From the NCBI GenBank assembly GCA_020073165.1, contig JAIQFP010000007.1:62001-126000 (forward strand): DNA of 64,000 nt. Reading direction: 5' to 3'. The DNA is from Terriglobia bacterium. GTDB taxonomy: Bacteria > Acidobacteriota > Terriglobia > Terriglobales > Acidobacteriaceae. Positions within the stretch are counted from its first letter, which is position 1. Every line of letters begins with the position of its first letter. This document shows, piece by piece, positions 19,313 through 27,424 of the stretch. The position numbers and the translations under genes are program-made. The notes beneath the pieces were generated by a model, which saw nothing but the letters and a program-made list of their open reading frames with translations, had not been told where the DNA came from and did no database searches.

Positions 19313-20308
19313 TCACAGTTGCGATGTAAAGTTAAGCGTGCCGCCGTCACGGAGAAGTCCTTCCGCCTGAGAGACCATCGAATTCACGATTGATTCAGCC
19401 GTTGGGCGATCTTTGAGAAGACCCACAACCTCTCCGCAAACAACCGCTTCGGTTTGAAGATCGTGACGAGCACGTGCCTCAGCGTATTGTTCAGATAACG
19501 TGCCGAATGCGCTGAACGCCTCGTTTTCTCGGCTTGCCCATTCGTCCGTAAGCTTGTTCTTCAAGAATCGAAGTGAGTACTCCTTCGGCCAAGGCGTCCC
19601 ACGCAGCGCATCGAGCACCTTAGTCCGAATGGTCGAGTCGCCTGTCGCAGCAATGGCTTTGTCTGTGTGTGCCTCTGGGGTCAGTGCTTCTGCCGACGCC
19701 CAAAGACGCGTGCCCACCACCACCCCGTCTGCGCCCAGCATCAGGGCTGCCGCCAATCCCCGGCCATCCGCTATACCTCCAGCCGCGAGCAGCAAAGTTT
19801 CAGGTGAGTGTTTTTTCAGGTAATCAGCGGCTTCCGGGACGAACGGGAAAGTCGAGCGAGATGCCCCGTGTCCACCTGCCTCGCTCCCCTGTACAACGAC
19901 TGCTGCGGCACCAACCTTCAGAGCCATGTCGATCTGAGACAGGAATTGCACCTGACAAATCAGGACAGCACCCGCTTGGGCGATCTCTGCTGCAAACGGA
20001 CTAGGGTCGCCAAAGGAGAGGAAGACGCAAAGAGGCGAGTATTGCAGCGCCTTCGTCAGCATCTTTGGCGCACGCTCCAGAGCCCATGTGATAAATCCAA
20101 CGCCGAATTTGCCGGATTTCGCCTGAGCAAGTTCAGTTTCTAAATCAGGTTCTCCCCCCACCGTGCCCGCATAACCTCCGCCAACGATTCCCAGTCCACC
20201 TGCGCGAGACACTGCGGCTGCGAGTTCCCCGCCAGTGACATACGCCATTGGCGCACACATGATGGGATGCTGGATGCCGAATCGCTCTGTCAGACGTGTC
20301 TTAATCAT
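19313..20308 (-). CDS. Nitronate monooxygenase / 2-nitropropane dioxygenase family
   Basis: FMN-dependent TIM-barrel enzyme expected to oxidise alkyl nitronates, or a related enoyl reductase-type flavoprotein. The 331-residue sequence has HPIMCAPMAYVTGGELAAAV at the N-terminus, the VVVQGSEAGGHGA segment (about residues 138-150, containing the catalytic-site histidine of the family), and the phosphate-binding LLAAGGIADGRGLAAAL and GADGVVVGTRLWAS motifs. The length is typical. The next minus-strand gene upstream is a DUF385-type protein, another predicted flavin-dependent enzyme, but operon structure is uncertain. Confidence 0.9.
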   Translation of the reverse strand: MIKTRLTERFGIQHPIMCAPMAYVTGGELAAAVSRAGGLGIVGGGYAGTVGGEPDLETELAQAKSGKFGVGFITWALERAPKMLTKALQYSPLCVFLSFGDPSPFAAEIAQAGAVLICQVQFLSQIDMALKVGAAAVVVQGSEAGGHGASRSTFPFVPEAADYLKKHSPETLLLAAGGIADGRGLAAALMLGADGVVVGTRLWASAEALTPEAHTDKAIAATGDSTIRTKVLDALRGTPWPKEYSLRFLKNKLTDEWASRENEAFSAFGTLSEQYAEARARHDLQTEAVVCGEVVGLLKDRPTAESIVNSMVSQAEGLLRDGGTLNFTSQL

Positions 20309-20325
20309 TGCAAGTCGGTAATGCG

Positions 20326-20694
20326 TTAATAGGTTGCGCTACCCATGTCCAACTCAATCCGAACCGCCACATCGAATTTCGAATAGTACTTTTTCACGTC
20401 CTTCGTCCCGTACTTCTCCCGGAATTTCTCGATCACAGGTTTCACAGTCTCGGCGTCATTCAATGGCATTGCTCGAAATTCCGCCTCCGCACCCCGCGCA
20501 TCAATTCGAATGGATGGGTTCTTCAGCACGTTCCGGTACCACTGTGTGTCAGAACCCTGCACGGGCAGGAGATACAGCTTTTCGGCTTCGAGCACGAACC
20601 AGACCGGAATTGAGATTGTCTTCCCGGACTTTCTTCCAACCACACTGATCTTAATCTGGCGGTAGCGGGCGAGGCGATCTTTTGAGCTTTCCAT
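20326..20694 (-). CDS. Deazaflavin-dependent nitroreductase-like protein (DUF385)
   Basis: Small split-beta-barrel protein of the F420/deazaflavin nitroreductase family (PF04075). The 122-residue sequence carries RYRQIKISVVGRKSGKTISI followed by PVWFVLEAEKLYLLPVQGSD and WYRNVLKNPSIRI, the family's signature strand order. Related proteins bind F420, heme or fatty acids, so the cofactor is not certain. It is a distant paralogue of the gene at 21943-22335, on the other side of the phosphoesterase gene. Confidence 0.85.
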   Translation of the reverse strand: MESSKDRLARYRQIKISVVGRKSGKTISIPVWFVLEAEKLYLLPVQGSDTQWYRNVLKNPSIRIDARGAEAEFRAMPLNDAETVKPVIEKFREKYGTKDVKKYYSKFDVAVRIELDMGSATY

Positions 20695-20706
20695 GGGAAA
20701 GGCTCG

Positions 20707-21891
20707 CTATGCTGCCGATTTCGCAGGCATCCTGAATGGCTTCGTGAGCTTAATCACTCGGTCGAATTTCGGAAACCATCCTTGCGGTGCAAAGTCGCTG
20801 GTGTGCAGGTAACACTGTGCAGCTACTTCGTCGCTAGCCTCAGTAAACGTCAGAACCCAGCTTCTTGGGATGCAATTTTGAGGCGAGCCCATATACTTCG
20901 TTAGCCCAGCGACATTAATGAACGTGGTGCCCCAGCGTTGCTCGATGTGCGACTTGCCGCCATAGGTATCGTTTGGGGCGGTGTGGGTGTGCGCTCCGAG
21001 CCACAAGTCAACGCGACCGGGAGAGGCATTCAGAACGTTCTCGAACGCACCTGAGTCCTGTTTGCTATCCACCCAATAGAGGTATGATGCACCGCGAGGG
21101 GAGCCCTTGCCTTCGTAGTAGCCGTGGTACCAATCCTTCCACTGGCCTTTTTCATCGCGGCGGAATCCCTCCCAATCGCCGGAAGCCACAGTCGTGTTCT
21201 TGAGCACGTAATGATGTGCACTGATGATGATCGAAGAGGCGTTCTGTTCAACCATGCGCTGCCACCAGCGGAATGTATCTCCACTAACCACTCCCGCAGG
21301 ATTTCCCCCCAACGTGCCGCGCCCCAATTTTTGGCTGGGCTCGTTGATATCACCCATCATGAGGAATAACAGATTGCCAACGCGGAAGGAGTACCGCTCC
21401 CAAGTGCCTTCAATTGGGAACGGTCGTTTTGACGCGCCAACGTGCGAGAATTGCGTATGTTCACCCGTGGGGTCAACCCATTTTCGCCACCACCATTCTT
21501 GTGGTTCATCGAGACCACTGCGATCATGATTCCCGCCTAAATCGTAAACTTGCTCGCGACGGTGCTTCTTTAGCGCATCGAATTGCCGGACGACCTCTTC
21601 GCCCTCGGCATCTTTAGGCAGGCCAACATCACCGGAAATGTCGCCGAGATCGAGGGCAATGTCCCAATCAAAGCCCGATGGCGATTCCGACTGACGAATA
21701 GCATCGGCGAGGCTCTCACGGCCATTTCCGTATTTCAGGTCTCTCCCAACATGCGGATCAGAGAATACCCAGACTCGGAATTTTCCCGATTGTGGGCTTG
21801 CGGTACTCTGCGACAAGGTACCAGCAGGCAAGAACGTACTAAATCCAAGTGCGGCGAGTGAACGTAGGAAGTCGCGTCGGCGGGAATTCAT
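20707..21891 (-). CDS. Tat-exported calcineurin-like metallophosphoesterase
   Basis: Secreted phosphoesterase. The start at 21891 gives MNSRRRDFLRSLAALGF, a twin-arginine signal with RRRDFLR and a hydrophobic core; the longer frame from 21927 adds 12 residues in front. Metal-binding motifs are in the family order: DPHVG (D and H), GDISGD, GGNHDRSG, ISAHHY and GAHTHTAP. The length is 394 residues. The substrate is unknown. The Tat signal suggests folding with metal in the cytoplasm before export. It is flanked by two DUF385-type genes in the same direction. Confidence 0.88.
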   Translation of the reverse strand: MNSRRRDFLRSLAALGFSTFLPAGTLSQSTASPQSGKFRVWVFSDPHVGRDLKYGNGRESLADAIRQSESPSGFDWDIALDLGDISGDVGLPKDAEGEEVVRQFDALKKHRREQVYDLGGNHDRSGLDEPQEWWWRKWVDPTGEHTQFSHVGASKRPFPIEGTWERYSFRVGNLLFLMMGDINEPSQKLGRGTLGGNPAGVVSGDTFRWWQRMVEQNASSIIISAHHYVLKNTTVASGDWEGFRRDEKGQWKDWYHGYYEGKGSPRGASYLYWVDSKQDSGAFENVLNASPGRVDLWLGAHTHTAPNDTYGGKSHIEQRWGTTFINVAGLTKYMGSPQNCIPRSWVLTFTEASDEVAAQCYLHTSDFAPQGWFPKFDRVIKLTKPFRMPAKSAA

Positions 21892-21942
21892 TGCCGAATT
21901 GTGCAGCATGACGGCGTATCGTTTCAACTGGGTGCGGAAGCC

Positions 21943-22335
21943 CTAGCCAGCCAAAGTGACCTCAAACGATCCCGTGTCGTCGCGCATCACGCCCATGGCG
22001 GTGAGAATCCGTCCCAGCGCGATCACGGGTCGAAACATCCAGTACTTCCGCCGAATGGCAGCCATGGCGCGTTCGTGCTCGGCGTGGTCGGCGAGGAATC
22101 GTGCCGTGCCCTCGAACGTCTCGCCGCCAATGGACAGCCTAATCTGAGGCGTCTTCTGGACATTGCGCACCCACTGGCGTTTCACGTTCGCGGTGCCGAT
22201 GTAGAGCTTATCGTCATCCAGTACGAACCAAATCGTGACTTCGTTGGGCTTCCCGGTCTTCCGTCCATAATGAGTCAGGGTCGTTGTCTGCTTGCCCGTT
22301 ACCCTCTTCAGTCGCGTAAGTACATTCGGTTCCAT
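21943..22335 (-). CDS. Deazaflavin-dependent nitroreductase-like protein (DUF385), second copy
   Basis: A 130-residue split-barrel protein with TTLTHYGRKTGKPNEVTIWF, LYIGTANVKRQWVRNVQKTP and IRLSIGGETFEG, matching the PF04075 fold. The start at 22335 (MEPNVLTRLKRVTG) has GAGAG in front and is favoured over 22371. It is related to the 20326-20694 protein, with which it shares about the same core. It lies 42 bases after the zincin-like gene, so may be in its operon. Confidence 0.85.
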   Translation of the reverse strand: MEPNVLTRLKRVTGKQTTTLTHYGRKTGKPNEVTIWFVLDDDKLYIGTANVKRQWVRNVQKTPQIRLSIGGETFEGTARFLADHAEHERAMAAIRRKYWMFRPVIALGRILTAMGVMRDDTGSFEVTLAG

Positions 22336-22377
22336 AAGCTCTCGTTTCGCAAACTGCAACAGAATCAGCAAAAAATA

Positions 22378-22734
22378 CTAAACGTCCCTAAGTTGTTCCT
22401 CCGTCATGCCGAAATAGTGCCCCAGTTCATGTATGAGAGTCTGGCGAATTTGATGACGCACTTCGGCCTCGCTTGAGCAGACCGCCTCAATATTTTTCTG
22501 ATAAAGCACGATGTGATCCGGTCCCGTGGGGAGGTTGAAGACGCTCCTCTTCGTCGCAGGCACGCCGTGAAAGATGCCTAGAAGCAGTCGCCTGCGCTGC
22601 CCCAGCTTGGCTGGTCGCTGGTTCGCCGGAAAATCTTCAACGAGGATCGCGACGTTCTGGATGCGGATTCGGAACTCTTCCGGCAGCGAATCCAAAGTCT
22701 CTTCTGCAACCTTGACGAAATCTTCGCGCTTCAT
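22378..22734 (-). CDS. Zincin-like metallopeptidase family protein (DUF1025-type)
   Basis: A 118-residue minimal metallopeptidase-like protein. HELGHYFGMTEEQL near residue 103 is an HExxH zinc site with the downstream helix of the PF06262 group, and VEDFPANQRPAKLG, then LLLGIFHGVP and DHIVLYQKNIE match that family as I recall it. The activity of these small proteins has not been well defined. A complete length and intact HExxH indicate a functional gene. Confidence 0.85.
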   Translation of the reverse strand: MKREDFVKVAEETLDSLPEEFRIRIQNVAILVEDFPANQRPAKLGQRRRLLLGIFHGVPATKRSVFNLPTGPDHIVLYQKNIEAVCSSEAEVRHQIRQTLIHELGHYFGMTEEQLRDV

Positions 22735-22761
22735 CCTTCACCCGCTGAAGCAAGGGCACGC

Positions 22762-22938
22762 TCACTCCGAATAACCGTCATCGTCATTGTCGTCATCATC
22801 TTTATCTTCTTTGCCGTCGCCTTCCTCTTCCTCTTCCTCTTCGTCCTCCTCATCTGGCTCTTGTCGAAGGACGAACTCGGCGGCTGCCGACCGATCACAA
22901 GGGTCTGAGTCGGGGCTTTCCGGATGTATTCTGCTCAT
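22762..22938 (-). CDS. Small acidic low-complexity protein
   Basis: A 58-residue protein ending in an almost pure Asp/Glu tract (EEDEEEEEEEGDG, then DDDDNDDDGYSE), preceded by AAEFVLRQEPDEE. I recall short proteins with this RQEP-acidic-GYSE pattern in acidobacteria and cyanobacteria, of unknown role. The start at 22938 avoids overlapping the divergent SDR gene at 23039; a longer frame to 23145 would run through that gene. The reverse strand here is a serine-rich shadow. Confidence 0.6.
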   Translation of the reverse strand: MSRIHPESPDSDPCDRSAAAEFVLRQEPDEEDEEEEEEEGDGKEDKDDDDNDDDGYSE

Positions 22939-23038
22939 ATCCAATGGTAGTCCTCGTAGCCCGTTGACGAGAGCAGCGAATGGGGGTGTGGATTGCTGAC
23001 GGATTGACTGGGCACAGGACGAATCGGAGTAGGAAGCC

Positions 23039-23770
23039 ATGAAAGATTTGAAGAATCGAATCGCCCTTGTAACGGGCGGTAGTCGCGGAATCGGTGCTGC
23101 GGTCGCAGTCGCACTGGCTAAGGCTGGTGCCGATGTCGCCGTCAACTACCGCGAGCGTGCCGATGCAGCGAATGGCGTGTGCTGCGAAATCATGGGCACC
23201 GGACGCAAGGCAATAGCGGTGCAGGCCAATGTGTCGGTCGCAGCCGACGTGAAGCGCATGGTCGCGGAGGTCGAGGCGAACATCGGAGGGATCGACATCC
23301 TCGTCAACAACGCTGCAATCGCTCATCCGCGCAAATTGGAAGACATCACCGAGACGGAATGGGACGAGGTTCTCACCGTGAATCTGAAGTCTGTCTTCTT
23401 GGTGACGCAGGCGGTCGTCGGCAGGATGCGGCAAAGAAAATGGGGACGGATCATCAATTTGTCCTCGGTTGCCGCGCAAACGGGTGGGGCGGTGGGAGCG
23501 CACTATGCGGCTTCGAAGGCGGGAATTATCGGGCTGACTCACTCCTGCGCTTCAGCTTTCGTGAAGGACGGGATTACCGCAAACGCTATCGCCCCTGCGC
23601 TTATCGAGACTGATATGGTGACCAGCAACCCGAACGCCAACCCGAATCTTATTCCGATGGGGCATTTTGGCTCGGTGGACGATGTCGCATCCGTGGCGGT
23701 GATGCTGGCGATGAATAACTACATGACCGGGCAGACGATTTCGGTCAATGGTGGGTGGTACATGAGCTAA
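23039..23770 (+). CDS. SDR-family NAD(P)-dependent oxidoreductase (FabG-like)
   Basis: Short-chain dehydrogenase/reductase, 243 residues. The Rossmann motif TGGSRGIG is at residues 12-19, NNAAIA at 90-95, and the catalytic triad S143-Y156-K160 (YAASK) is intact. The substrate loop ends APALIETDM. This resembles beta-ketoacyl-ACP reductase but the absence of fatty-acid genes nearby leaves the substrate open. It is followed six bases later by a P-loop kinase gene. Confidence 0.92.
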   Translation: MKDLKNRIALVTGGSRGIGAAVAVALAKAGADVAVNYRERADAANGVCCEIMGTGRKAIAVQANVSVAADVKRMVAEVEANIGGIDILVNNAAIAHPRKLEDITETEWDEVLTVNLKSVFLVTQAVVGRMRQRKWGRIINLSSVAAQTGGAVGAHYAASKAGIIGLTHSCASAFVKDGITANAIAPALIETDMVTSNPNANPNLIPMGHFGSVDDVASVAVMLAMNNYMTGQTISVNGGWYMS

Positions 23771-23830
23771 GGAAGGATGCTGCTAAAGAAGCAAAATTCA
23801 TTCGGGAAAAAGCTCGATAGCATTACTCTT

Positions 23831-24334
23831 ATGACGACACTAATCGCCTTTGGCGGTCTTCCGGGGACAGGCAAGACCGTAATCGCACGGGAACTTGCCC
23901 GCGAAGTGAATGCGGTGTACGTCCGAATCGACTCAATTGAGCAGGCAATCCGCGCCTCCGGGGTACTGCACAGAACGATTGACGACGCGGGCTATCGTGT
24001 CGCATACGTCATCGCCGAGGATAACCTGCGCATGGGCAGAACTGTTGTCGTAGATTGCGTTAATCCCATTCAGATAGCCCGTGATGCTTGGATCGGTGTA
24101 GCGAATCGTGCACAGGCAAAAACCGTGGAGGTCGAGATTGTATGCTCCGATCCGCAGCAGCATCGGCTGCGAGTCGAGAACAGAGTCTCTGATATTCCCG
24201 GTCTGAAACTGCCCAGTTGGGACGAGGTCATTTCAAGGGAATATGAACCGTGGCAACGCAAACACATTGTGATCGACACCGCCTGCCGTACAGTGAGCGA
24301 TAACGTGAACGAACTTCTGCAATTGCTTCGTTGA
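23831..24334 (+). CDS. P-loop ATPase / small-molecule kinase-like protein
   Basis: A 167-residue protein with a Walker A at the N-terminus (FGGLPGTGKTVIARELA) and a DCVNP turn where nucleotide kinases place their second acidic motif. The fold resembles the Zeta-toxin/AAA_33 group of kinases that phosphorylate small molecules or nucleic acids. I start it at 23831, where the P-loop sits in its normal place; an upstream ATG at 23777 with purines directly before it would add 18 residues. It follows the SDR gene and converges with a zinc-ribbon gene. The substrate is unknown. Confidence 0.82.
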   Translation: MTTLIAFGGLPGTGKTVIARELAREVNAVYVRIDSIEQAIRASGVLHRTIDDAGYRVAYVIAEDNLRMGRTVVVDCVNPIQIARDAWIGVANRAQAKTVEVEIVCSDPQQHRLRVENRVSDIPGLKLPSWDEVISREYEPWQRKHIVIDTACRTVSDNVNELLQLLR

Positions 24335-24342
24335 GGGCCGGA

Positions 24343-24636
24343 TCAGCTTGCATACCAATCGGAATGCAGCGACCATCGACTACACGCGAGGCACTGTGTT
24401 TCGGCCCAGTGGTGAAGGCACGCTGGGCAGACGCCTCCCGTATCAAAGGTATTCCACGAATGTCCGCACTCGCAGAACCATTTGTCTTCCTTTCGGGGCG
24501 ACCAACCGCAGAGCGGGCAGCGGATGCGCGGGCCGGAGGGATCGTGGCCCTTCTTTTCGTCGAGTTCGCGATCCAAAACAACTGACGACTTGGCAAGGTA
24601 ATCCAAAATGTCACCGCTAGCCGAAGTGGAAAGCAA
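24343..24636 (-). CDS. Zinc-ribbon protein
   Basis: A 97-residue protein with four CxxC-like knuckles: CPLCG, CECGH, CPACLHHW and CLACS. The order IRCPLCGWSPRKEDKWFCEC is followed by GHSWNTFDTGG. This probably makes two zinc ribbons. I recall nearly the same sequence in acidobacterial genomes with no known function. It converges on the P-loop gene, eight bases apart. Confidence 0.8.
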   Translation of the reverse strand: MLSTSASGDILDYLAKSSVVLDRELDEKKGHDPSGPRIRCPLCGWSPRKEDKWFCECGHSWNTFDTGGVCPACLHHWAETQCLACSRWSLHSDWYAS

Positions 24637-24643
24637 CTAAGGC

Positions 24644-25201
24644 TTAGGGACGCTGATTAATCATAAGATGGGAGTATGGCGTGCCAGCCCACATGATCCA
24701 AGTTCCAGTCTTCAGCTTCACTTGTGTGGGCAAGCCAGTTGTTGCAGCGTCGAACGGCCACAAAATTATCCAGTGAGGTCCTTCTGTGAACGGCGTCCCG
24801 GAAGTAGCATAAGGGTCAGTGGCGCTCCGGTATGTGCCCCCAGCAAGCATGTACTCAAAGCCCGGTTGCGTATTAGTGGGGTTGGGTCTGTGCGCGTGCC
24901 AGTCTTCTTCCCATTTCAGAGCATCAGCATTCGCACAGTAAGATATATCGTCCACAACCCACGGGTGTCCGGGGAAGCAAGTAAAGCCATTGTGACCTTC
25001 GCGCAGAACGGTCTCTCTGCCGTTCTCATCTCGATCAACTATCTTAGCTGCCTCTGCGATGTTCGCTGGCGCTGCGGAGAGAGCACGGGCGATCTTCGCT
25101 TCCTTAGTGTCCACTCTTGGTTTCGCAGGCATTTGCTGAGCGGTGACTTCAATTGCCGTCAGACCAATGAGCAACAACCCTGAAATCGCAATCTCCTGCA
25201 T
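24644..25201 (-). CDS. Secreted hypothetical protein
   Basis: A 185-residue protein with a Sec signal (IAISGLLLIGLTAIEVTAQQ, cleavage after AQQ likely). The start at 25201 has AAGGAG about eight bases upstream; the longer frame from 25255 lacks this. The mature protein contains GHNGFTCFPGHPWVVDD (about residues 68-84) and a C-terminal GTWIMWAGTPYSHLMI. Two or three cysteines could pair. I recall similar proteins in soil bacteria annotated as hypothetical. No enzyme motif is visible. Confidence 0.78.
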   Translation of the reverse strand: MQEIAISGLLLIGLTAIEVTAQQMPAKPRVDTKEAKIARALSAAPANIAEAAKIVDRDENGRETVLREGHNGFTCFPGHPWVVDDISYCANADALKWEEDWHAHRPNPTNTQPGFEYMLAGGTYRSATDPYATSGTPFTEGPHWIILWPFDAATTGLPTQVKLKTGTWIMWAGTPYSHLMINQRP

Positions 25202-25306
25202 AGGAGGCTCCTTCGGCGTCGTGATTATATTGGGCACTGCCGAGTTCAGCAACAACTGGGACGCAGCGACGTGGGGAAAGACAGGAATCGCGGGCTTGCC
25301 GTTGTG

Positions 25307-26008
25307 CTAGAACAGACGATCTTGAACCGCCTCGGACTCCACCGGTCGCGAGCACTCCTCGTCATCATTCGCCACGTGATTGATCCGCGTGCTCACGGGG
25401 AAGCACCGCATCTCGCGAGCGTCGTAGGGCTTCAACAGTTCGCAGACCACAGCCACGTTGTTCATTCCCGGATCGAGCCAGAGGTCATAGCTGTCGGGCT
25501 CAAGGATGACTGGCATTCGGTCATGGACAGGTGAGGTCACCGCATTTGGGGTGGTGGTGAGGATCGAACAGGTCTTGATCCAATTGTTACCGGGGTCTTT
25601 CCAGCGATCCCACAACCCAGCGAACGCAAAAAGGTCACCATCGTTCACTTCAAAGCAGTAGGGCTGCTTGGATTTTCCCGTTTGTGCCCACTCGTAAAAT
25701 CCGTCAGCGGGAATCAAGCACCTGCGAGATTTCAGCGAATCGCGGAACGCGGGCTTCGAGCTTGCTGTCTCCGACCTCGCGTTTATCATCCTTGCCGCAC
25801 CCGAAGGGTCTTTTGCCCATGACGGGATCAGTCCCCAGCGCATCAGCGACAATTCGCGGAAGGGTTCCTTGGGGTGCTGGCGGATCACGGGAACGGGCTG
25901 GGTCGGCGCGACGTTGAAGCGCGGAGACCAGTCGTCATCGCAGGGATCGCAGTCAAAGTGTTCCTCGATTAGCTGCTTCCGCCGCGACAGTCGGTAGCGC
26001 CCGCACAC
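25307..26008 (-). CDS. yedK: SRAP-family DNA-protein crosslink protein (YedK/HMCES-like)
   Basis: Protects abasic sites in single-stranded DNA by linking to them through an N-terminal cysteine. The family needs Cys2 exposed after Met removal. The longer frame from 26014 begins M-P-V-C; starting instead at GTG 26008 gives M-C-G-R-Y-R-L-S, which is the family N-terminus, so I place the start there. Other conserved parts are visible: the NARSETASSKPAFRD segment, RRCLIPADGFYEW, PVHDRMPVIL and LDPGMNNV. Length 233 residues is typical. It faces away from the HNH gene at 26078. Confidence 0.93.
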   Translation of the reverse strand: MCGRYRLSRRKQLIEEHFDCDPCDDDWSPRFNVAPTQPVPVIRQHPKEPFRELSLMRWGLIPSWAKDPSGAARMINARSETASSKPAFRDSLKSRRCLIPADGFYEWAQTGKSKQPYCFEVNDGDLFAFAGLWDRWKDPGNNWIKTCSILTTTPNAVTSPVHDRMPVILEPDSYDLWLDPGMNNVAVVCELLKPYDAREMRCFPVSTRINHVANDDEECSRPVESEAVQDRLF

Positions 26009-26077
26009 AGGCAAGAATTATCGCAGAAGGAGGGCGGAGTGTTTACCTGAAGCAAAAGACCCTAGTACGCTGGAAGG

Positions 26078-26851
26078 ATGAAGAGATGTGCATTTTGCCC
26101 GACCGAAGCAACCAAACTGAGCGGAGAGCACATTTGGGACGATTGGCTAAATCGGGCACTCCCCACGAAGCGATTCAAGGTTCGGCAAAAATGGAGCCGA
26201 CTTGATCCATTTAGAGAGTACGACGCTCGGATCATAAAGGAAAAGCTTCCAGTCGTATGCGAAGAGTGCAACAACACATGGATGAGCGATCTGACCAATC
26301 GCACAAAACAAGCCTTTTCGGAACTGATCGTTAACGGCACGCCCACCACTTTGCAACCTAAAGACATTGATCTTCTTGCAGCCTTCACTTTTATGAAAGC
26401 TGTGGTTGCGGATCACGCGACCGTAAAGGATGATCCGTTTTTTGTAGCGGACGTTCGAGAACAATTTCGAGGATCGTTCTCCGTTCCTTCCCACGTTCAA
26501 ATGTGGATTGCCGCGTACCAAGGGGTTTATCGGTACAGTGGAAGGTTCGTCACTAACGTTCTAACGCCAGATAAGCCCGGCCCCCTGTACGGGATCGAGT
26601 TTTACAGTTTCACGTATGTTGTCGGGCGGGTTGTCCTTCAACTTCTCGCGGCACGATGGAAAGACATACGCCACAAAGGCTATCCGCTGCCCGTCCTTAA
26701 CCCTAACGCCTACTGGAACCCGGCGGTCATCGAATTCTGGCCGAATGCAGACGCTCCCATTTCATGGCCTCCATCGAAATGGATTGGCGACGACGTGATC
26801 GAAAAGTTCATCGAACGGTTTAACGTACCAATTAACCTTAGGATCGCATGA
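26078..26851 (+). CDS. HNH-like zinc protein, first gene of a two-gene unit
   Basis: A 257-residue protein whose N-terminus looks like a treble-clef HNH domain: C4-x2-C7, GEHIW (H18), and C61-EE-C64-NNTWM. A GEHI/CxxCNN pair is typical of HNH-type nucleases and of related zinc folds that lost activity, so cleavage is plausible but unproven. The remainder (about residues 75-257) is a mixed domain of unknown type with several aromatic motifs (GRVVLQLLAARW). Its stop overlaps the next start by four bases (ATGA), implying that the two products work together. Confidence 0.75.
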   Translation: MKRCAFCPTEATKLSGEHIWDDWLNRALPTKRFKVRQKWSRLDPFREYDARIIKEKLPVVCEECNNTWMSDLTNRTKQAFSELIVNGTPTTLQPKDIDLLAAFTFMKAVVADHATVKDDPFFVADVREQFRGSFSVPSHVQMWIAAYQGVYRYSGRFVTNVLTPDKPGPLYGIEFYSFTYVVGRVVLQLLAARWKDIRHKGYPLPVLNPNAYWNPAVIEFWPNADAPISWPPSKWIGDDVIEKFIERFNVPINLRIA

Positions 26852-27372
26852 AACGGGATAAGCCGTGGATGAGTAGCGAGCCATCAGGGTATCGCACGCA
26901 CAGTGAACGATACCCAATGGATTTGTTTTCATACACGCGAGAAGCAGCACACTGTCTTCAAGGGCGCAGATTCCTTGCTGTGATAGCCATGTCCTCGACC
27001 GCTGTCGAGTTGATAGTCAACAGGGACAGTCGTACCCGCAAGCTCACTTCGTTGAAAAGAATCGCTGGTTGGGCCACTATCAACAATCAAAACTTGAGAA
27101 TCGCCAAGGAACACGGTCTTCCCGTCGATGCTTTGCTTGGCGCTGGAGAAGACCTGAGCGGTGCTAACCCGATTATGTTTGTTCTTCTTCGCAATAAGGT
27201 TGCTCACGGCGAAATTGAACCGTTCATTTCCGATCTTAGCGACTATGACCCCAACGCCGAAAAACTGGCGACCGAGCATGAGGCTAAGATGCGTAAGTTT
27301 GTCAGCGAATGGTACAACACCGCTCCAGATGTGCAGGAAGGACGCATCCGCAAACATGAGTGGCCTAAATGA
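26848..27372 (+). CDS. HEPN-like protein coupled to the HNH-like gene
   Basis: A 174-residue helical protein containing LLRNKVAHG: R115-x4-H120, the RNase motif spacing of HEPN domains, in the right place after two helices. A helix before it (GRRFLAVIAMSSTAVELIVN, about residues 39-58) is where HEPN and DUF4145-type proteins have their first core helix. HEPN proteins are often RNA-cutting toxins or defence effectors, but many DUF4145-like proteins carry RNxxxH without proven activity. The ATGA overlap with the HNH-like gene suggests a two-component system; a defence or toxin role is inference. Confidence 0.7.
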   Translation: MKRDKPWMSSEPSGYRTHSERYPMDLFSYTREAAHCLQGRRFLAVIAMSSTAVELIVNRDSRTRKLTSLKRIAGWATINNQNLRIAKEHGLPVDALLGAGEDLSGANPIMFVLLRNKVAHGEIEPFISDLSDYDPNAEKLATEHEAKMRKFVSEWYNTAPDVQEGRIRKHEWPK

Positions 27373-27424
27373 CCACTCTGTCAGCGGTATCACTTCATGA
27401 CCTCCGTAACTTTGTCTCGGCCCC

